The translations under genes and the position numbers were made by a program. A DNA stretch of 9,993 nt from assembly GCA_017577345.1 (NCBI GenBank), contig PITX01000029.1:1-9993 (forward strand), read 5' to 3'. The DNA is from Clostridiales bacterium (GTDB lineage Bacteria; Bacillota; Clostridia; Oscillospirales; Oscillospiraceae). Under the pieces are notes generated by a model, which ran no database searches, was not told the origin of the DNA, and saw only the letters and a program-made list of their open reading frames with translations. Below are positions 7,206-9,993 of the stretch, in pieces; the stretch's first letter is position 1; each line of letters begins with the position of its first letter.

Positions 7206-8267
7206 TTATTCTGCTTCGGCTTCCTCCGCCTGAGAAGCAGGCTTGATGTCGATCTTGCAGCCGGTCAGACGGGCTGCCAGACGGGCGTTCTGACCCTCCT
7301 TGCCGATGGCAAGAGAGAGCTGATCGTCCGGCACGATGACGCGGCATGCCTTGGCACCGGGAAGCTGCGTGACGGAAATGACATCCGCAGGACTCAGCGC
7401 GGAAGCAACAAACTCACAGATGTCCTCCGACCAGACGACGATGTCCATCTTTTCGCCCTGCAGCTCATCTACCACAGCACCGACACGGGCACCGCGTGCG
7501 CCGACACAGGCACCGACGGGATCAATGTTTTCCTCTGCCGCATGGACGGCGAGCTTGGTGCGGGAACCGGGCTCACGGGCAATGGAGCGGATCTCCACTG
7601 CGCCGGATTCGATTTCTGGGACTTCCAGCTCAAACAGGCGTTTGACCAGTGCCGGATGCGTACGGGATACGAGCACCTGCGGACCGCGGTTGCTGCGGCG
7701 CACCTCAACGACATAGACGCGGATCATATCGCCCTCGACGAAATGCTCGCCTCTGACCTGCTCACCGACTGCCAGAAGTGCATCGGTGCGGTCTGTGCCC
7801 TGCCCGACACGGATCGTCATATCGCCGGAATTTTCGATGCGCAGCACCGTTCCGGTCAGAATTTCATGCTCCTTGGAGGAGAAGGACTCGAACACCATGC
7901 CGCGCTCTGCCTCGCGGATGCCCTGAATGATGACCTGTTTTGCGGTCTGGGCAGCAATGCGCCCGAAGTTCTTGGTCTGGATCTCAACATTCACCAGATC
8001 GCCGAGCTTTACCTTTTTGTCGATTTTTTTGGCAGCATCCTGTGTGATCTCCGTCGCGGGAGAAACGACCTCCTCCACGACCTCCTTCTGCGCATACATC
8101 AGAAGCTTGCTCTCGTTCAGCTCGACAAAAACATTGTCTGTGTAGCCATCCTTGTCCTTCTTATACGCCGCGACCAGTGCCTGCGTGATGCGGTCGACCA
8201 TGTAATCGACCGGAATGCCGCGTTCCTTTTCCAGCTGACGCAGAGCTGCAAAAATCTCTGAGTTCAT
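7206..8267 (-). CDS. nusA: transcription termination/antitermination factor NusA
   Basis: 353 residues, close to the Firmicutes form, which lacks the C-terminal acidic repeats of the Escherichia coli protein. NusA binds RNA polymerase and nascent RNA to modulate pausing, termination and rRNA antitermination. Domains: the RNAP-binding N-terminal domain at about 1-125 (MNSEIFAALRQLEKERGI); S1 at about 135-200; KH1 with DPVGACVGARGARVGAVVDE at 249-268 and DIVVWSED; KH2 with LAIGKEGQNARLAARLTG at 319-336 ending CKIDIKP. Both KH GxxG loops are present (256-259 and 322-325). A short acidic tail (AEEAEAE) ends the protein. The ATG has AAAGGAG about 8 nt upstream and follows rimP by 25 bp. In other bacteria NusA feeds back on its own operon leader; here the rimP leader hairpin would be a place to look. 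Confidence 0.98.
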   Translation of the reverse strand: MNSEIFAALRQLEKERGIPVDYMVDRITQALVAAYKKDKDGYTDNVFVELNESKLLMYAQKEVVEEVVSPATEITQDAAKKIDKKVKLGDLVNVEIQTKNFGRIAAQTAKQVIIQGIREAERGMVFESFSSKEHEILTGTVLRIENSGDMTIRVGQGTDRTDALLAVGEQVRGEHFVEGDMIRVYVVEVRRSNRGPQVLVSRTHPALVKRLFELEVPEIESGAVEIRSIAREPGSRTKLAVHAAEENIDPVGACVGARGARVGAVVDELQGEKMDIVVWSEDICEFVASALSPADVISVTQLPGAKACRVIVPDDQLSLAIGKEGQNARLAARLTGCKIDIKPASQAEEAEAE

Positions 8268-8292
8268 ATGTTATTCTCCTTTATCTTCTGTT

Positions 8293-8745
8293 TCAGAATT
8301 CCACGCGCAGGCGTACCAGCGCGACTTCCGTTTTTTCAAAGGTGTATTCGGTGCCGTTCAAATCCACCGTCACATCGCCGTCCTCGTAGCCCGTCAGCTT
8401 TCCGGCATATTCCTTCAGACCGTTCTTCGGCTGATAGAGCTTGACCAGCACCGCAGCACCCATAAACTGCTCAAAATCCGAAGGACGCCTGAGCACGCGC
8501 TCCAAACCTGCGGAGCAGACCTCGAAACGGTAGCTTTCGGGGATCGGATCCTTTTCATCCAGCACGGGGTCGACCGCACGGGAGACATTTTCGCAGTCGT
8601 CGATGTCCACTCCGCCCTCTTTGTCGATATATAGGCGCAGAAACCATTCCCCGCCCTCGCGGACATACTCGACATCCCAAAGGGTGCACCCGTTTTCCTT
8701 GACCAAAGGCTCTGCAAACTGCCGGACCTGTTCGGTAATCTTCAT
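8293..8745 (-). CDS. rimP: ribosome maturation factor RimP
   Basis: 150 residues, usual length for RimP (YlxS/YhbC), which assists early 30S subunit assembly in the cytoplasm. The N-terminal domain shows TLWDVEYVREGGEWFLRLYI at about 21-40 and GVDIDDCENVSRAVDPVLD at 45-63. The hallmark EVCSAGLERVLRRPSDF at about 75-91 is a variant of the family's VSSPGLeRpL motif with Cys and Ala in place of Ser and Pro. The C-terminal domain is an SH3-like barrel (about 92-150). The ATG is preceded by GAGAGAGG at 8759-8752 with 6 nt spacing. It is the first gene of the operon, about 77 bp downstream of the -10 box. Confidence 0.96.
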   Translation of the reverse strand: MKITEQVRQFAEPLVKENGCTLWDVEYVREGGEWFLRLYIDKEGGVDIDDCENVSRAVDPVLDEKDPIPESYRFEVCSAGLERVLRRPSDFEQFMGAAVLVKLYQPKNGLKEYAGKLTGYEDGDVTVDLNGTEYTFEKTEVALVRLRVEF

Positions 8746-8770
8746 AGTGTACCTCTCTCAAAGCAAGAAG

Positions 8771-8809
8771 AAAGAGAGGGGAAAACCCTCTCTTTAGTAA
8801 GCTTTACTA
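8771..8809 (-). promoter_or_regulatory. leader hairpins in the rimP-nusA 5' UTR, able to compete with RBS pairing
   Basis: On the minus strand the leader first holds a small stem TAGTAA-AGC-TTACTA (8809-8795). It is followed by a perfect 10-bp stem AAAGAGAGGG / CCCTCTCTTT (8795-8786 with 8780-8771) and a 5-nt loop. The right arm also matches the rimP ribosome binding site GAGAGAGG (8759-8752): seven Watson-Crick pairs plus one G-U with 8779-8772, loop 12 nt. The two pairings exclude each other. A U-rich stretch follows the stem but is broken by C and G, so it would be at best a weak attenuator. Structure is seen; regulation is inferred. Confidence 0.6.
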
Positions 8810-8821
8810 TTGATTGTTTAT

Positions 8822-8850
8822 ATTATAGCACCCGTTTTCCAGAATTGCAA
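8822..8850 (-). promoter_or_regulatory. sigma-A promoter of the rimP-nusA-infB operon
   Basis: On the minus strand TTGCAA (8850-8845), exactly 17 bp, then TATAAT (8827-8822), with TGC before the -10 giving an extended -10. The predicted start near 8815 gives a leader of about 70 nt. The A/T-tract region upstream of the -35 (8853-8877) resembles an UP element. This is the strongest promoter in the window. Confidence 0.9.
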
Positions 8851-8864
8851 GGGGTTTTGGAAAC

Positions 8865-8876
8865 TTTTTGCAAAAA
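8865..8876. repeat. 12-bp palindrome TTTTTGCAAAAA upstream of the operon -35
   Basis: A perfect 12-bp palindrome centred about 23 bp upstream of the -35 centre of the rimP promoter. It could be part of an A-tract UP element, or a binding site for a dimeric regulator serving one or both divergent promoters. AT-rich palindromes of this kind also arise by chance, so function is open. Confidence 0.45.
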
Positions 8877-8877
8877 A

Positions 8878-8938
8878 GCAGGGCGATTTTTGCCGCTTAG
8901 GAAAAAATTTTTACCACGCTATGTAAATTTTGCCCTGC
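8878..8938. repeat. 7-bp inverted repeat GCAGGGC/GCCCTGC in the divergent promoter region
   Basis: GCAGGGC at 8878-8884 and GCCCTGC at 8932-8938 are perfect reverse complements 47 bp apart; the second abuts the extended -10 of the rightward promoter. The two GC-rich arms stand out in an otherwise AT-rich stretch. A looping operator pair is possible; chance cannot be excluded. Confidence 0.35.
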
Positions 8939-8950
8939 GTGTGATATAAT
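8922..8950 (+). promoter_or_regulatory. extended -10 promoter for the rightward membrane-protein gene
   Basis: TATAAT at 8945-8950 preceded by TGA (TGn extended -10). At 17-bp spacing the -35 position reads TGTAAA (8922-8927), a poor match, so recognition would rest on the extended -10. The predicted start near 8957 gives a leader of about 20 nt with GGAGG at 8964-8968. Confidence 0.75.
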
Positions 8951-8976
8951 GACCGGGAGGAACGGAGGAATCTGTC

Positions 8977-9810
8977 ATGAAAAAAACATCCCGCTGGCTT
9001 TTGCTTGCTCTGACCTTTTGTGTCGCCGTTGCCGGTTTTCTGATCCGCCGTCAGCAGCTTATTTCCGAGCTGATGCAAGACGGCAGTCTGGCAGAGGGCA
9101 GCTATCTTCATATCCTGCTGATCGTCCTGACCGGTATTCTGTTTGTCGGTCTGATCGCATTTCTCTATCCGCTCGACAAAAAAGAAGGCTGGCAGCAGGT
9201 CTTCCCCGCTGCCTGTGTGCCCAACCTTTTCCTGCTCCTGAGCGCAGTTACTCTGATTGTCGGCAATGTCATCCTTTGGCTGCAGGGAAATGCCCCCTCC
9301 GTAGCGGTCATCACGCAGTCGCCTGAGGTCTCCAGATTGCTTGCACGGCTCCTGCCGCCGCTAGGCATCGTCTGCGCAATTTGCTTTGCCGTCTTTGCCA
9401 TCCTGCGGATGATGAACAGGAAGCCCTCTCCCCTGCTTTATATGATTGCCAGCCTTTATCTGATCGTCCGGCTGATCGTCTGCTTCCAGGTCTGGAACAC
9501 CGATCCGTCCATTCATGATTATGCTTTCCAGCTTCTCGCCGCTATTTGCTGTATGCTCGGCTGCTTCCAGCTTGCAGGCTTCAGCTTTGACCGCGGTCAC
9601 CTGCGCATCTGCCTGTTCTGGACGCTCTGCGCCACCGCATTCTGCGGTTTCACCGCGGCAGATACTCTTCGCAGCGGAAGTCTCTCAAACATCCTCATCA
9701 ATTCCGCCTTCCTGCTCTCCATGGCGACCAGCAGCGTGTGCCTGCTGTGCACCGAGAGTACGCCCGCCGAAGAAACGGGAATCGAAGAAGCGGAAACAGA
9801 AGAAAATTAA
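8977..9810 (+). CDS. polytopic membrane protein of unknown function, about eight helices
   Basis: 277 residues; I recognise no family. Hydrophobic segments lie at about 7-23, 43-64, 77-102, 123-143, 152-172, 183-204, 209-227 and 238-257, so it is an integral membrane protein. The first segment follows MKKTSR and could be a signal-anchor. The C-terminus is a short acidic tail, rich in Glu (about 259-277). No transport, enzymatic or binding motif is visible; Cys is frequent in helices 4-8. The ATG has GGAGGA about 8 nt upstream and its own extended -10 promoter, divergent from the rimP operon, so it is probably monocistronic. Its stop overlaps that of the converging minus-strand gene by 3 bp and a hairpin terminator follows. 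That it is a real gene is well supported by promoter, RBS, terminator and membrane-protein composition. Confidence 0.85.
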   Translation: MKKTSRWLLLALTFCVAVAGFLIRRQQLISELMQDGSLAEGSYLHILLIVLTGILFVGLIAFLYPLDKKEGWQQVFPAACVPNLFLLLSAVTLIVGNVILWLQGNAPSVAVITQSPEVSRLLARLLPPLGIVCAICFAVFAILRMMNRKPSPLLYMIASLYLIVRLIVCFQVWNTDPSIHDYAFQLLAAICCMLGCFQLAGFSFDRGHLRICLFWTLCATAFCGFTAADTLRSGSLSNILINSAFLLSMATSSVCLLCTESTPAEETGIEEAETEEN

Positions 9811-9993
9811 ACCACCCAGCGTACCTGCGGCACGGGCTCGTGAAAGAGCGCGTGCCGTAAATAATTTTCGCAGAAAATCGCGATCAGACACAGCGGGATC
9901 CACAGCAGGGTAAACGGCAGACAGATCTGCCCCATGAAGTTAAACGCCAAATGTGAATAGTCCCACACCTGCAGATGCATCACACGGTTAACG
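9807..9993 (-). CDS. C-terminal fragment of a CmpB-like 'putative ABC transporter permease' family membrane protein, 5' end outside window
   Basis: 61 codons plus stop are visible, reading in from the right edge. The residues include LQVWDYSHLAFNFMGQICLP, a block I recognise from the Firmicutes family annotated as putative ABC transporter permease (ABC_trans_CmpB type), where a VWDYS-x-LPFN-x-xGQIC pattern precedes the last membrane helix. Here that helix is about FTLLWIPLCLIAIFC, followed by a short cytosolic tail (ENYLRHALF...). No ABC ATPase is in view, and the family's real function is unsettled. The gene is convergent with the 8-helix gene, sharing 3 bp at the stops. The family call rests on a short fragment, so confidence is moderate; the reading frame itself is open throughout. 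Confidence 0.65.
   Translation of the reverse strand, partial: VNRVMHLQVWDYSHLAFNFMGQICLPFTLLWIPLCLIAIFCENYLRHALFHEPVPQVRWVV
9828..9868 (+). terminator. hairpin terminator for the rightward gene, inside the converging CDS
   Basis: CGGCACG (9828-9834) pairs with CGTGCCG (9851-9857). After one G/G mismatch, GCTC (9836-9839) pairs with GAGC (9846-9849) around a GTGAAA loop. TAAATAATTTT follows, an imperfect T-rich tail. It starts 17 bp after the stop of the plus-strand gene and lies within the last codons of the minus-strand gene. Terminator role is likely but the T-tract is weak. Confidence 0.55.

Noticed and set aside
6400..7233. 277-codon open frame on the plus strand across infB, ylxQ and ylxR
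   Set aside because: It spans three well-supported genes on the other strand and reads as low-complexity Arg/Pro/Ser protein.
6966..8261. Long open frame (431 codons) on the plus strand opposite ylxR and nusA
   Set aside because: Antisense shadow of nusA and ylxR; no translation signals and no recognisable domains.
8746..8976. tRNA gene (as metY in enterobacterial nusA operons) or a known riboswitch ahead of rimP
   Set aside because: No cloverleaf, no T-loop GTTCGA-type motif and no riboswitch core; the leader is only about 70 nt.

Overview
The window is almost entirely one transcription/translation operon on the minus strand: the nusA-infB cluster of a Gram-positive bacterium. The gene order rimP-nusA-ylxR(rnpM)-ylxQ-infB ... 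rbfA-nrnA-truB, the strong GGAGG-type ribosome binding sites, the housekeeping (sigma-A-like) promoters and a base composition that looks to be in the mid-50s % GC in the core genes all fit a Clostridia-class Firmicute. A Ruminococcaceae/Oscillospirales-type gut bacterium is my guess; this is inferred from order and composition, not from a database match.

Layout, in the direction of the main operon (right to left). At 8746-8976 is a divergent regulatory region. A near-consensus promoter (TTGCAA, 17-bp spacer, TATAAT with extended -10) drives rimP and the rest leftward, through a leader of about 70 nt that contains a 10-bp hairpin. An extended -10 promoter (TGATATAAT) drives a rightward orphan gene for an 8-helix membrane protein (8977-9810). 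From 8745 down to 4170 lie rimP (ribosome maturation), nusA (elongation/antitermination factor), ylxR/rnpM (RNase P modulator family), ylxQ (L7Ae-type RNA-binding protein) and infB (IF2), closely spaced or overlapping. A GC-rich hairpin followed by five Ts sits directly after the infB stop and looks like an intrinsic terminator.

Between infB and rbfA, where many Firmicutes have nothing or ylxP, there is a two-gene block of visibly lower GC. One gene (2864-4006) encodes a helical, TPR-like protein ending in three membrane helices. The other (2007-2870) encodes a PP2C-type serine/threonine phosphatase with its metal-binding residues intact. The two overlap by 7 bp and look translationally coupled. 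The ribosome-assembly genes resume after a 103-bp gap holding a perfect 11-bp inverted repeat that overlaps a possible promoter: rbfA (30S maturation), nrnA (nanoRNase/pAp phosphatase, overlapping rbfA by 23 bp) and truB (tRNA pseudouridine-55 synthase, overlapping nrnA by one base and cut by the window start).

At the right edge, the rightward membrane-protein gene converges tail-to-tail (3-bp stop overlap) with the last 61 codons of a leftward gene of the CmpB-like 'putative ABC transporter permease' family. The core genes together handle 30S subunit maturation, transcription elongation, translation initiation and tRNA/RNA processing. The most unusual part is the phosphatase/membrane-protein pair inserted in this essential operon, with a terminator in front and a dyad-containing possible promoter behind. 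No mobile-element genes, CRISPR array, tRNA or rRNA were seen.
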